Origin: Synanceia verrucosa | Taxonomy: Eukaryota > Chordata > Actinopteri > Perciformes > Synanceiidae | Reading direction: 5' to 3' | DNA length: 64,000 nt | Assembly: GCA_029721515.1 (NCBI GenBank) | Contig: CM056559.1 | Coordinates: 8,247,001 to 8,311,000, forward strand | In this document: positions 48,278 to 62,000 of the stretch, one piece after another | How the letters are laid out: every line of letters begins with the position of its first letter | Numbering within the stretch: position 1 is the stretch's first letter | The notes under the pieces: model-generated | Seen by the model: the letters and a program-made list of their open reading frames with translations, nothing else | Databases searched by the model: none | Told to the model about the DNA's origin: nothing | Program-made: the position numbers and the translations under genes

Positions 48278-51161
48278 GTGATCATGCTACAGTGTCACAG
48301 TGCACATTTATGCATAAACACATTTGCAGTTTTAGTACTCAAGGTGGTAAGAATTTTATAAACATCAAGTGAAATTTTAATGTAGATTTATAAATTCTGA
48401 CACAAAACCGCGCTCAATCCCAGACAGACTGCAACTGCATATTTATACTATTAATAAGCATCATGTGTCAAATTATCAACAAAATGCAGTAAATTATGCA
48501 AGATTTTACAACTAAGACAGGGTTTTAAAACACCTACTTTCCTGTCAAAAGGTCCATAGCAACTTGGATACTGGATTTTTTTTGGGGACCTGTTACACTA
48601 AGCAACTGGTGCATATCTCAGTTTGATGCAGTAGTAGGATTTATCCAAGCAAAACAAGCGAGGCATTAAATAGACCCGCTCACACGCCAGCAGAAGTCCT
48701 TGTCCATGAAAATCACCACACGTGTTTCTGATCATGGCATCTGAATCCAACTGAGAGCAGAGGCTTTAGCTCTCGAACAAAAAGGTCAGTGTCCTGTAGG
48801 TTCAGAGTGGTCGGGGGATGGGGGGCAGACTGATCCATTAACTTTTTACATGTTGTTGTTGTTGTTTGTTGTGTGAGATAATTATGAAATAATTTTCTGA
48901 TACAATCACAGAGTTGCATTTGTTATTATAAAAGTAATGTGATCTTTCTTGTTCGTCAATAAGTAATACAGGACATCATTTTGAGGCAAAGTATGCAACA
49001 TCTCTTTGACTGAGCCAGGTATATTCTTAGCTGATGTCGCCTCCCTGTCTCACACAATGGTTGCAATGCTGTGTCATGGCCTCAAACAGGTTAAAGGTCA
49101 CATCAGGCAGCTGTTAACAGGTGTGACTAATGTCATGTTGATCAGACGTGGAGCGAACCGGACTCCTTCTATTCAGGCCTGTTAAGAGTCTATGAAACCT
49201 GAGTCAGAGCGTGTGCAAGAAAGAGTGAAGTCACACAACTCGATTCCAGGAAGTAGTTTGCCCTCACACACATACTGCTCCACACTGACAAAAGTCAGAC
49301 CATACTTGAATTCGATACAAGCATATACAAAACTTTTGTCTTTCAAGAGTCATTACATCACTTTGTGACTTCATATCAGCCCTCAGGGCAAGGAGGATCT
49401 GCAACCACACGGCCACAACCACAAACAAAAAACTAATTTTCCATACTCTATAACAGCAGAATAAAGACAATAGACAGGATGACTATGATAAGAGTGCTTG
49501 CAGTTTGTGCAGAAAAGGAAGAACAGATTCCAACCCTTGGCAGGACTGGTTGACTGAACTGTTGTGAATCCAAATTGTTTCTGGCCATTTCTCCTGCATT
49601 GTTCCTACTATGAAGGCTATCAAAGTAAAGAAGGAAAAAAAGAATCTCTTTGTCCATAAATTACTGGCCTGTGTCTGCTGGGCTTGAATTTTGTAATCCT
49701 TCCTCAAACCACCCAAATGTGGGCTTACAAAAATCATCATACTGCTTTCATGTGCTGTATACAGAAAGGTCACTTTGATGCTTATTTTCCCTTGTTTCCC
49801 TATCCAAACTGTTAAAGATGCATTCGTTTATCACTCTGTGAAACATGCTGCTGGAGCCAGCACATCTGCAAACTCCTATTTAGACACTTAACTCCAATGA
49901 CATTTGAGTTTAGAACTAGTTTGGGTTAGGGTTAAGGTTAAGCAACAGAAAGACTTTGAGGTCAACTTTTATGAAGTTTATGTTTCTATAAATATCTAAA
50001 TAAGTGTATCACATGTGAAAAAAGAAAGGAAATGTACTGAATTATTAAGACAGAATTCTGCACACGTGGAACAACATGTCAGTGATATTGAAAGAGTGTC
50101 TCATGTAAGCTGATATTTCTTTGCCAAACCACAGTATTCCTGTCATTCACCTCCCATGGAGGTGGGCCCCAGTCACAACCGAGTCATGAGTCAATGCTGT
50201 ATGTGTGTACAGATTCCTCAGAGCCTACCAGCTAGCTGTGACTTTTAACAGCCAACCCATTCCTTTACACTCCCTTTAGCCCACACTAAGAGTAAAGAGG
50301 AGGAAAGAGAAATATCAGTTTAGCATTTCCCACTATCTTCCTCTCAGTGAAGAGATAAACTATCTATGCAAACATGGAATTTCCTTAATTTAAACAATAT
50401 GCTGCAGAATCAAGGTAATTTAAAAACCACTGGGATTCACAACTTTACCTCCAGAACCTTTTGAGTATCATAAAGAATAATACGTCTGCCCTTGTAGCAC
50501 TCCATCATCTGGAGTAAATTAAAGTCACAAGGGAAACAGTTTCCTTGGCAAGACACAAAGATGGACCAGATTCAACTCTGTGATCAGCAGAATCACAAAC
50601 AAACAAATCATTTTGTACTAGCCACATATGCACACACAAAACACACACACACAAAACCTGTTGCCAGCCATGCTCATCCCATCATCTCATCTCCCAAGCT
50701 CTCTGAGCCTCTTGACACTGCCATTTACCACCTCTGACAGTAGGTTTAACTCCTCAGTTACAATAATGACAAGACATACTGTAATTATAACTCTACTACA
50801 GGCTATGCCTCCTTAGAAGAAATTAGCAGAGCAAACATAACTGCTGCTAAATTAAGTGCAACATGTTTACTAGAATGTCTAACCCCTGGTTACTGCTGCA
50901 TTAAGCAACAACAGGTAGAGCTAACCAGTTATACCTCTCAGTTTCTGGTGAAGAATCATGACACATCAAAGCTGAACATTTAGGAATCAGTGAGGGAGAG
51001 AAGAAGTGTCATCCACATGTGTTGGTGTGTTGTCCAGATGTTGCAGTAAACAAGCCTGTGATCTGATAAATGTGATCCCTATCAACCCTAATTCCTGTTA
51101 AATAATAATGCTTATTCAAAAGGTTGAAAGGTTATACTGTACACAATGCACAAGCTCAAGG

Positions 51162-51170
51162 GTGTGTGTG

Positions 51171-51210
<40 letters not shown>
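51162..51210. repeat. (GT)n microsatellite
   Basis: GT run with one CG interruption, about 49 bases. Confidence 0.95.
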
Positions 51211-51211
<1 letters not shown>

Positions 51212-52065
51212 TTGTGAGTCTGTGTATGCATTGATATTCAAACATGTGTGTCTTTTGGGGTTTAATGGTGTGGATGTGGTGGACCAACAGCTTTGTGAGA
51301 GGGAACACATGATGTATGATTAAAAAAACTGCTGATTTGAGCTGTTTGAGAAATTCTGTTTACAAGTGAACGACTCAGAAATGTTGATGGCGACAGACAT
51401 ATCATGACTCACCCACAAACACACAGCATGCAGATGTTAAGCTGGAGAAACCAGTTTTAACATTTTAGTGACACATTTAGGGACATGGGGTGACACTATA
51501 TCACCTTTGCATGTGTTTCCCTGCTCTGAATCCACCATCTTTTACATTTAAGAGAATAGTCTTAGAAGTGAAAGTAAAACAACCTAACAGCAGCATGTGA
51601 AGGAAACAATTTGTGGGCACAGAGGGACTGTTGGAATTCAAACCAGTCAAAAGAATTGGATTTTGGAAAAACACAAAAAAAAAACCTGACCCCCACATGC
51701 CTGGGATGATGGGAGGTTTGTGGATTTTATCAGAAGAAAAAACACTGAAAAGGAGCACATGAGTTTCAAACGATCCGTTCTGTGGTAAAACATTTTGCTT
51801 AAACAGACTGAGCTAATCTGTTTCACATTTGTCCTTGATCATCCTGACTGCATGTTTTCATCTAACACAAAAATATTTTGGTGTTTAAACAATCTTTGGG
51901 CGATTGTTCATCCATGTCCAAAGTAAAACATATTTTTTATGATAGAGAGACAAGCAGCATTTTATTCAGTGTCTAATAATCCACATCATGAAGAACATTT
52001 AAATTTGCTGTGCAAAACAATTTGGTGACCTACTTCTAATGAATGAAAAATTGCTGCACTTAATA

Positions 52066-52070
52066 ATGTG

Positions 52071-52113
<43 letters not shown>
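52066..52113. repeat. (GT)n microsatellite upstream of igsf10
   Basis: GT run with one CG interruption, lying just before the candidate non-coding first exon of igsf10. Confidence 0.95.
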
Positions 52114-52116
<3 letters not shown>

Positions 52117-52189
52117 TGAACGGTGTCACATGTGGTGTTTCCAGCAGACCATGGCTGCAGTTACTCCAGGATTAGATTACAGCAGATTA

Positions 52190-52380
52190 CAGGTGGGCGG
52201 AGGAGAGGAGTGCTCTCAGCAGCAGGAGCTCACACAGAAATGCGCCTCAGACACAGTGGACAGATCTGAGGAGCCAAACTGGACAACTACTGAAACTGAA
52301 TGTGGACGATTTTACTCTTTCATCACGATTTTCACATCATCACAAGTGCAGCTGATTAAGAGCGGTGAAGAAAACTGGAG
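52190..52380 (+). other. igsf10: Candidate non-coding first exon of igsf10
   Basis: The first coding exon is preceded by a clear acceptor at 52,956 (CTCTCTTTGCAG), so an upstream exon must exist. The best donor upstream is GGAG|GTAATT at 52,380/52,381. It follows a less AT-rich stretch without an in-frame link to the coding exon. The 5' limit is a guess; only the donor is visible. Confidence 0.45.
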
Positions 52381-53019
52381 GTAATTCAGATTGTTTTCCT
52401 CTTCGTCATCAATATAATATACTAGATACATATTTATATTTATTGCGATGTATTTGCGTGTGACATGGTTGACTTTATTGCGATCATATGTGATGATGAT
52501 ATAACAAATCAGTGAATTTTGAATCATTTTGAACAGGAGTGAGGAATATTAAATTGAATTCACTTTTTCATCCCAATTTGAACCAGAACACTGGAAACAC
52601 AGAACCACTAAAATCATTTTTTTTTCTGTGTAGGAATGACAGTAAATAAATGGAATTTGGCATCTCAATCAAAAAATAATAACACTTTTTTGTAAAACAG
52701 TAGCGCAGCGGTGGCAAACACCATAAACTGGTTGGTGGTCTAATACATTTGATAAGTACTGTATAAATATTTATGCTCTGTAAAAGACAAGCGATATGAA
52801 GCAAATTTATTTGATTTTTTTTTTAAAAAAAAAATAGAAAGAAAAATGTTATGTTGCATGTATATTATGTTGCATTTATTCGTCTATCATCCATCCATCT
52901 ATTATTCTTATTCTTATTCAAGCTATTGCATGAGCAGACTGCGCCTCTCTTTGCAGGTGGGTTTCATTAATGGTTCAGGACACAGTGTAAACCCCCACAC
53001 ACCCCTCTGTCTGTGCATC

Positions 53020-56000
53020 ATGAGTGCGTGTGGCTGCAGCGCCTCGTACCTGCAGAGGTGGCTGCTGAACGCTCTGTTGTTCTTGGCTGCTGCGCTGCCG
53101 GTGAGCGCTGACTGCCCCAGATCCTGCTCCTGCTCTGTTCCCAATGAAGTGCACTGCACCTTTAGATACCTGACCGCAATACCCGACCACATCCAGCCAG
53201 CTGTGGAAAGAATTAACCTCGGGTGAGCTTTCGCTTTCTTTCCAGACGTACATTGGAGAGCTGCGGGTACTCTCCTCTGAGGGGTATTGATTGATTTAAA
53301 CCACTGTCTGTATAAACAGGAATAACGTTACAAATGAACTGCAAAATAAATAGGCAAGAGCATAAGTCCTCATTGGATACTTGTAAAAATGGATAGTCAC
53401 AAACAGATTCATGTAAATCATAATAAGTAATAATCAGTTCCCTGTTAAAGGGAATTGTGATTAAAGTATCAAACTGCATAGCTGGAATCAGTAAATAATA
53501 TAAAGTCCAACACTGATATCTAGTATATCAGTATGATTCAGCCACATATAAAAGTGTTCACCTGTGCATGTGTGCATTTACAGACTGCACTTAATTAACA
53601 GAGCAGAACAGCTTAAACTTGTTAATGTTTCTTATGAGAACATACATTATGGTGACATCATTGAGCTTGTAAAAGCACAGCGCTCTCATCTTCAAACTAA
53701 AGGATAATTAAGAGCATGTGTGGCTTTAATTGAGACTGCTTTCAGTTTTCATTGAGTTCCATAAAATAGTATGTGGTACATTTGAGTTGATAAGGTGAAG
53801 TATGCTGTTGTTTTTTTCATTTCTCTGCTTTTAGGTACAACAGTATAACTGTCTTAAGAGAAGACGAACTTTCAGGCCTAGAGAACTTAGAGCTGTTGAT
53901 GCTGCATAGTAACGCCATCCACAGTATTGATGACAGAGCCTTCCAAGACCTCAAGTCCTTACAGGTAAAATCATAACGTTTGTCAACTGAGTTTAGACCT
54001 GTCATGTAATGCTGCTATAAAAGTTGACTGTACTGGAATATGAAAATAATACATATTGTGAAATACCTGCCAGTGTCCTGTGGTTCAGTTCATTATATGT
54101 AAATGATGGCACACTAATATCAAGACTGTGTAGGCTTTCCTCCACTGATGTTTGACACTCAAGTATTTGCATTTATAACAGATGAACAAAATATCAGAAC
54201 AGCATAGCAGCACAGCACCACAAACTACACACCCAGACATTTTAGAGCGTCTTTAACTCCTCTTTGGCGCTGTCCTCACAAAAATAAAACACCACAAGCT
54301 TCACAAAGAGACTACTATTGTGAGGTTTTCTTATCAAATTGCATTATAATACACATTTTTGTGTAAAGGATGTTCTCTAATAACTGATTGCTTGCACTTT
54401 TCCAGACTAAATAAACTAGTCTCTAATTATTTGGCCGTCCTGACAACATTCAATTAATGTGATGTTGGGTGTCGATATAATATAATGTTAAGTAAGTGTT
54501 ACGTCAACATTTCCCAACTTCTACATTCTCACAGGTCCTGAAGATGTCCTTTAATAAAGTAAAGGAAATCAAGAAAGAGACATTCAAAGGCCTGGACAGT
54601 CTGCTGAGACTCCACATGGACCACAACCACATTGAGTTTATCAGTCCAGAGGCTTTCTACGGCTTAACCAAACTACAGCTGGTCCATCTGGAGGGGAACC
54701 ACCTCCAGCAGCTCCACCCAGACACATTCATCACACTGAGACACAGCCAGGTGTTCAAGGTGTCCTCAGTGAGAAACATCCACCTGTCAGAAAACCTCCT
54801 CACCACTCTGCCTGAAGAGATCTTCTCAGGCTGCAGCCACTTAGAGAACCTGTTCCTTCATGGCAACCCCTGGACTTGTGATTGTCGCATGAAGTGGTTC
54901 TCAGTGTGGGCACAGAGGAACACAGGTGAGGAGTGTGTGATTGCTTTGGAACAATCTCAACAAGATATAAGAAAACCCATTATGTCGTGATTCAAACATT
55001 ATCCCATGCTTATGAAAAAAAATGATCTAAATCTTTGTAAAACTACATTTGTTAGTAGCTTTAACAGCACTGATCTGACTGGTTGCTAACTGCAATAGCA
55101 CTTTAATAGGTTGTGTGTTTCCTGGTGCATGGTATTGTATTGAAAGCAAGAAAAGCATGTCAGTAATTGGCCCTTCATTCATGACTTGGCTAATGTGAAA
55201 GTCAATTCATAGTTTATAGTTCTGTACAATCTTGATGATGACCTTTTCTGGTTCACAAGTTGTACTGATCATCTTTTGCTTTGCTGGCCCTTACAGTGGA
55301 AACTGTAATGCTGTTTTCTTACATGCAGACAACTAACCGCTGCTCCATTTAAATGTTTCCAGGCGTGCTGAAATGCAAGCGAGACAGGAGATATCCAAGA
55401 GGCCAGCTTTGTCCTGTTTGTGACAATCCTGCTCCTCACCACAACAGACCTCTGTCCCTCCTCCCTGGTGATGCCTTCACTTGTACCAAACCCTGGATCA
55501 AACCCCATCTAAAGCAGAAAAACATCAGCCTGGATGAAGGGGATTTTACTCCAGTTTCCCCAAAGGACTTCATTGCCCCATTAGGCTCCATACAAATGAA
55601 GCTGTCTGACCAGTTTCACAGTGATGCCAGCCTATCCTGCACCGTCCAGAGGCCATCTGCTTTTGAGAACCTGACACAAACCTTGGAGGAGGAGGGGGGA
55701 AACAATGTCACCATGCTAACTGCTGGAATAACTACATACTTAGTGTGCAACATTGACCATGAACACATACAGCAGCTGTGGCAGATACTGGCCACCTACA
55801 GTGACTCTCCCATGACCCTTGAGAGAGGCTTAATGCTGGCCAGAAGCCCAGAAATGGTGTACAGGTATAGTCAGATGAAAACAAAGGAGGGAGAGGAAGG
55901 AATTCACACAAATATTGAGGCTGAGATTAAAACCTCCCCTGCCTGGTTGATGCAGGGAGAGGTGAGCTTCCAGCTGGACCGCACTACCACCACTTTCTCT

Positions 56001-59000
56001 ACTCTGCACATTAAATACCACTCTACAGTCAACCTACGAGTGGAAAATACACCACCCAAGAGAGACCGCTATTCCTGGTCCATGATCAAGCGAGATAATC
56101 AAACCAAGACTGAGCACACTGTAATTACAGGTCAGAGATTAATGTTAAATTGTTGATTTGACCTTCAGTTCAGTCTACATGCACCTATAATTAAACTGAT
56201 TCATTTATTCAAATATTTACTATATTTTCAACACAGGTGGTGTGGTGCAACTGAGCTGTGAAATCCAGGGTGAGCCAAAGCCTTTGTTGGAGTGGATTTT
56301 ACCAGATGGAAGTAAGGTCAGAGCTCCTTACTCCAGTGAGGACAGGAGGATCATAATCACTGCTGAAGGGAAGCTCACTGTACGAGGCGCAGATGCTTCA
56401 GACACTGGCCTCTACTGGTGCATCACCACAAACTACCTGGATGCAGATATCCTCGTCTTTCGAGTAACGGTGCTGCCCACTGATGTAGAAGAAGCTGAGG
56501 TCAATGGTGTCCAACTCTCACGGCGAATGGGTGAAAGTCTGGTTCTTGACTGTAGCTCCTCTGGGAGTCCCAAGGCCTCGGTCCAGTGGGTACTCCCTGA
56601 CCACTCAGTGTTGGATAAGTCTCATGGGAACAGGAAAGTGTATGACAATGGGACATTGCTGATTCAGAGTCTTACAGCAAGGGACAGAGGATTTTACAGA
56701 TGTTTGGTTACTAATTACCTGGGAGTTGATCTGCTTGTGTCTCAGGTGACAGTGACTGTAGAAACATCAAAAAAGGTGACAGTCTTGGACAGTGAGGGAT
56801 CGGGAGTGGAAATGGAGGACAAGGTTGACCCTAGCTGGACTGAAAACACAGTCACCCTCAGTGAGCTTCCCTCTTCCAGCCCCTCTGACAGAAACAGTCA
56901 GGAATCTAGGACCATCACCTCAGATCGACCTTACCCCAGTCTAAGGTCACAAGGTAGAGGAGGTGCTGGAGGTAGACAGGGACAGAGAAGGAGGGGATCA
57001 ATCGGCAATAGACGCATCTGGAGCAGCAGAGTGTTTGATAAAGCTTCCAGGAAAGTGAACCCTCAGCAATTTGCTGAATTTATGAAAAAGGCTCAACGTG
57101 GATCAAATATAAAGACAGAGAAAGAAGGAGTAAAATATGAAGACTCAAATGCTGGTCTGTCTGGGGATGATGAAATTGGCTCTGGTGTGAATCATACTGA
57201 AGATCATCTCATCACCGTGCCAAGAGTTCTCAAACCAACCACAGACAACCCAAGGAAAGGTAGAGTATTTGGACAAGAGAACCAGCAGCCTGAAAATATA
57301 GCAACCACAGGTCAGGGCAATAATGCTGTAACAATGGAAACCACTATCAACAATTACATTGATTTAAGCCAAGCGTCAGAATATACACCGTCAAACACAC
57401 CAACAACAGAGTCATATATGCAGTCCGATTCTACACCAATCAAGTACACATTCACACACCATCCAACAGAAAGGAGAGAAAGTCAAAGTGATGCAGCAAC
57501 GCCATATAACACAGTTTCACCCAACACAGGCTTCTCTAGTTTTGATGAGACACCCAAGCCAGACTCAAACAGGCACCAGGTCACTCTCCAACTTACTGTT
57601 ACAGACACATCACAAGAAACTCAGCTTCAGTTCTCAGGAGAACACCCTGCAGAGCCAGAGACATCCACTGAGGCGGTGCTATCATTTACCACAGATCCTC
57701 ATGTCACTCCAATGGAGGACGGACCAGGCCCAGTGGAGCTAGTCGTCCACACATCCACAGACCCAGAAAGCAGGACAACATTCACAGCCATTACTGCCAC
57801 AGAGAGACAGCAAGATGAAATAACCTTTCACACTACCCAAACAATAAAATCTCACCATCTGCCTAAAGGATCCACAATCATCTCCCGGCAGCAAATCCAA
57901 ATCATCCCACACAAGAACAGTAGAGGAGGAGGTCGCAGGAGGACCTTCCAAAGCCGCAGAAGAATCATAAAACCCAACAAGATTGCTGACATACAGTCCT
58001 TCATCAATAAACTGAAACAGCCCTCATCGAAGAAGGAAGGGAATGCCACAGTGCCTTATAGAGTTGAACTGACCACAGGTAAGCAGAGACATTTTTTAAA
58101 TTTTGTTTATGTGTGCTTCTATATCAACTATGTTTTTATATCTGTGTACCCTTTTTCATTATTATTTTCCTCAGACTCTAACTGGAATAAGGACAAAAAG
58201 AACACAGCAACCAGTGATCTGCAGGTGGTTACACCAGCAGCTTCCTCCAGTCCATCTTTACACCATGCAGAGAGACCTGCCTCCACACAAAAACCTGCAG
58301 CTCCCACAACAAACTACCATAGTACTACAAAGGCATCCTTCACACATAGAGAGGGTAGGCCAGATGTTTTCAGTGACTACATAACCTCTGCTGAAGCCCC
58401 CGAGTTTGACCCTACAATTGATCCAATTTTGGCCACAAATAACGAGCTGTCTACCTCCACCACGACCACTACTACAACTGCCTCTAAGGTTATTCGGGGA
58501 AAAATCCCATGGAACAGGCTGTTTAGAGGCAGAGAGCGGGAGAGGCTACTAGGCAGGCTCAGAAAGCCATCCGTCACCCTAAAACCGTCAACTACAGCTG
58601 AAACTACAACAGTGACCCCAACCACCACCCCTGTTGCCATGCCTACCACTGCTGCAAGGTCACTTTCTGAACCTGAGACTCTGTCTCCATCCAGGCATAC
58701 ATTAAGCAAAGAGGGCTCATTAGATGATGATGATGGAGATTTTTCCTCTATAGATTTTGAGTTCACAACACTGCGACCCAGCTTTTACCATCTGACTACT
58801 ACCGGTCCATTCTATTACTCCACGTCTGCCACCATTGCTGAAATACCACCAGAATCCCAAACTCTACCTTCCCCACCTACTGCCAAACCACCTTCAATTG
58901 GAAATCCTGCTGAAGCTTCATCGTCTGGGTCAGGGGGACTACCTGATAATTGGTTTGTAGTCAGACAGAGGCCTGGTGGGACAAGAGGGCGGCACGGGCG

Positions 59001-62000
59001 GAGAAGGAGGCCCTTTAAGGGCAGGAGACCGTTCAAGAAACCTACAATCACTAAATTACACCCTGCTACCACATCTGAGGCTTTAACTACTATTGAAACT
59101 ACAATGGAGACAACCACTCTACCAGAACAGACTATTTCACTCCACAAGCCCCTTTATACATCTAGGAAAAAAGACAGAACTCCAATAGTTGTTTCCACTT
59201 ATCAAACATCAAAGGAGATTGACAGTTTACCGACCTATAGTACAACCAAGAGACGTTTGACACCTTCAACCACATTTACACCCTCCACCACACTTATGCC
59301 AATTACCACAAAAGTGCCTTACACAACAGCTCGGACCAAAGTCCACAGCAACATCAGACCACCAAAACAGAGGAACACTGGTGATGTCATCCTCAGTGTT
59401 AATAATGATTTGATCAGCAATGAAGCTACAAGTGCCAGTATTGGTGGATTTGAATCCACTACCAAGGCCATGAAAAGCAAACCTAAGATAGTTGGGGGCA
59501 ATGCAGCCAGCTTCACCGTGTTATCCAACTCGGATGCTTTTCTGCCATGTGAGGCTGTTGGAAACCCTCAGCCAGCTATAACCTGGAAGCGCTTCTCCTC
59601 AACAACAGGTATACGAACAATTTTGCAAACTTCCTGTCTGTTTTGTTATGAACTTGTGAGTTTATTGTGACTGTTTATATGGTATGTAAAAACATTTACA
59701 AAACAGCAAAATGAACAAAAAAGCAATGCAAATAGTATGAAGTCAATCCATATTGAGAGGCAATGTGAGTTGTAAGAAGTAATTTAAAATAACACTAGAA
59801 TCAATGTTTTTTTTAAAACATTTTGAATCTTTATGTGTGTCAGGAATGTTATAAATAATGTTTTGGGTATTTTTTAAGTTTCTTTGAATGAATTTTCTTC
59901 TTCTCTCCTTCAGGAAGCACCATTACCATCAAGGGAAGGATGGGAAAGTTTGAAGTGTTGAGCAATGGCACGCTGTCCATCCAGGATGCCAATATTAAGG
60001 ACCGTGGCCAGTACATCTGTCTAGCTCAGAATGATCTTGGATCAGACAGGCTCCTTGTCACCCTCTCAGTGGTGGCTTACCCCTCACGCATCCTGGAGCC
60101 AAAAATACGTGAAGTAAAGTCTCATGCAGGAAACACAGTGGAGATGAAATGTAAAGCGGAGGGTCGGCCCACACCCATGATATCCTGGATCCTAGCCAAC
60201 CGCACCCAGGTCAGGGGTCAAAACACAGAGAAGGGAAGGGTGTCAGTGTCTGCTGAGGGGACTCTGGTCATTGAGCAGGTGTCTGTTTATGACAGAGGTC
60301 ATTACAAATGCATTGCCAGTAATCCAGCTGGAGCTGATACTGCTACAGTGCGATTGCAGGTGGTGGCAGCTCCCCCTGGTATCATGGAGGCAAAAAGGCA
60401 GCAGGTGAAAGTGGGTGGGAGCCAAAACTTGTGGCTACCCTGCACTGGACAAGGCAGCCCTCAGCCCACTGTCCACTGGGTCCTCCATGATGGGTCAGTG
60501 GTGCTACCAAGCAGACCTGCCAGTGACACAAGGATATCATTGTATGGGAACGGAACCCTCCAGATTAAGAATGTGACTCCAAAAGACAGTGGCAAATATG
60601 AATGTATTGCTACAAGCTCTACTGGCTCAGAGAGAAGGGTGCTGACTCTGACAGTAGAGAGACAAGAATCCGCACCTCATATAGTGGCAATGTCCCAGCG
60701 CATGACAGTGTTGTTCTTTGAGGACCAGCTGAGACTAAATTGTTCGGCTACGGGAGACCCTAAACCCAGGATCATCTGGAGGCTGCCTTCTAAAGCTGTA
60801 GTGGACCAGTGGCACAGGTAAATACGTCTCACACACAACAATAGATGATGGCATGTTTATGGGTGGTTATCAGTGAAAGCTAAAATAGACATACTAGATA
60901 ACATTTTGGATAAAACATTTTAAGGCCATGCAGAAGTTCTCAGAAGAGTGTATTTCACTTTTATGATTGAGTATTAAGTTGTCATTTTTACACAAAGCAT
61001 CTAAAGTCTATAGATTTACATTTGATATGAAGTTTCCATACTGACTTCTAGCTGATACTGGATCATACTAATACGTGATAAATTAATAAAATGGCAGGAC
61101 AAGTCACATTTTGAAATTTCCTCGGGATTAATAAAGTATCTATTTCTATCTACTGTGGTCACCAATAGAGAAAATTTGAATGATTTTCAATTAATTGCCA
61201 ATGCCTGGGCTTGGTTTACTGATCATTCTATTAACTATTTTTGTTTGATGTAAGTAGTTCCATTTGACAATTTCCTTTGCAACCACAATGTTCTTTTTTG
61301 AGTTTCCTTTTTAATGTGGTAATATGAAAATTAATAGAATAAATACAACTGAAATCTGCAGATACATTAGCAGACATGCTTTTAGATCTCTAAAAACTTA
61401 GCACACAAATTAAAATATCTGCAGATTTTTATTTAATACCAGTTTTTATAACTACATAAACTCACACAGTAACAATATTATATTTGTCCTTGTCATGTAC
61501 TATAATGCTCCCTAATTCTCCCTAATTCTCCCTAATTTCTCCCTAATTCCTCTCTCTGTCATGCATTTTTCCAGGATGGGCAGCAGAATTCAGGTCCTGG
61601 ATAATGGTACTCTTATTGTTAACACTGTGAGTGATAAAGATGCTGGAGACTACCTCTGTGTGGCAAGAAACAAAATGGGAGATGATCTCCAACTCATGAA
61701 GGTCAGTGTGTCAATGAAGCCAGCCAAGATAGAGCCGAAGCTATTTGGCAAGAAGCAGGTACCCTACGGTAACGACTTTAAGGTTGACTGTAAAGCTTCT
61801 GGAGCACCAAAGCCAGAAATCTCCTGGGGTCTACCAGACGGTACAGTGGTCAACAGTGCCCTTCAGTCTGATGCCAGCCATGGAGGAGGACGAACACGGC
61901 GCTATACACTTTTTGAGAATGGAACCCTTTACCTAAACCAGGTATGCAGTGACATGTCTTTCTCCCATGAAACATAAAAAGACACATTTTCAAAAGATTT

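Larger units (their letters stand above)
33607..52130. other. Intergenic between aadac and igsf10
   Basis: About 18.5 kb separates the divergent 5' ends of aadac (minus) and igsf10 (plus). A CpG-containing patch at about 33,620-33,900 is the likely upstream region of aadac. No protein frame is supported. It holds a TTAA-flanked element (38,829-39,490), diverged duplicated blocks (37.7-41.8 kb), a SINE (42.4 kb), a LINE/SINE-like tail at about 42,945-42,980, hAT-like debris (45.3-45.9 kb), (TA)n at 48.2 kb and GT repeats. The rest is AT-rich without visible structure. Confidence 0.6.

Noticed and set aside
58377..59147. Minus-strand open frames within igsf10
   Set aside because: Shadows of the Thr-rich linker (ACC/ACT read backwards as Val/Ser) with no independent support.
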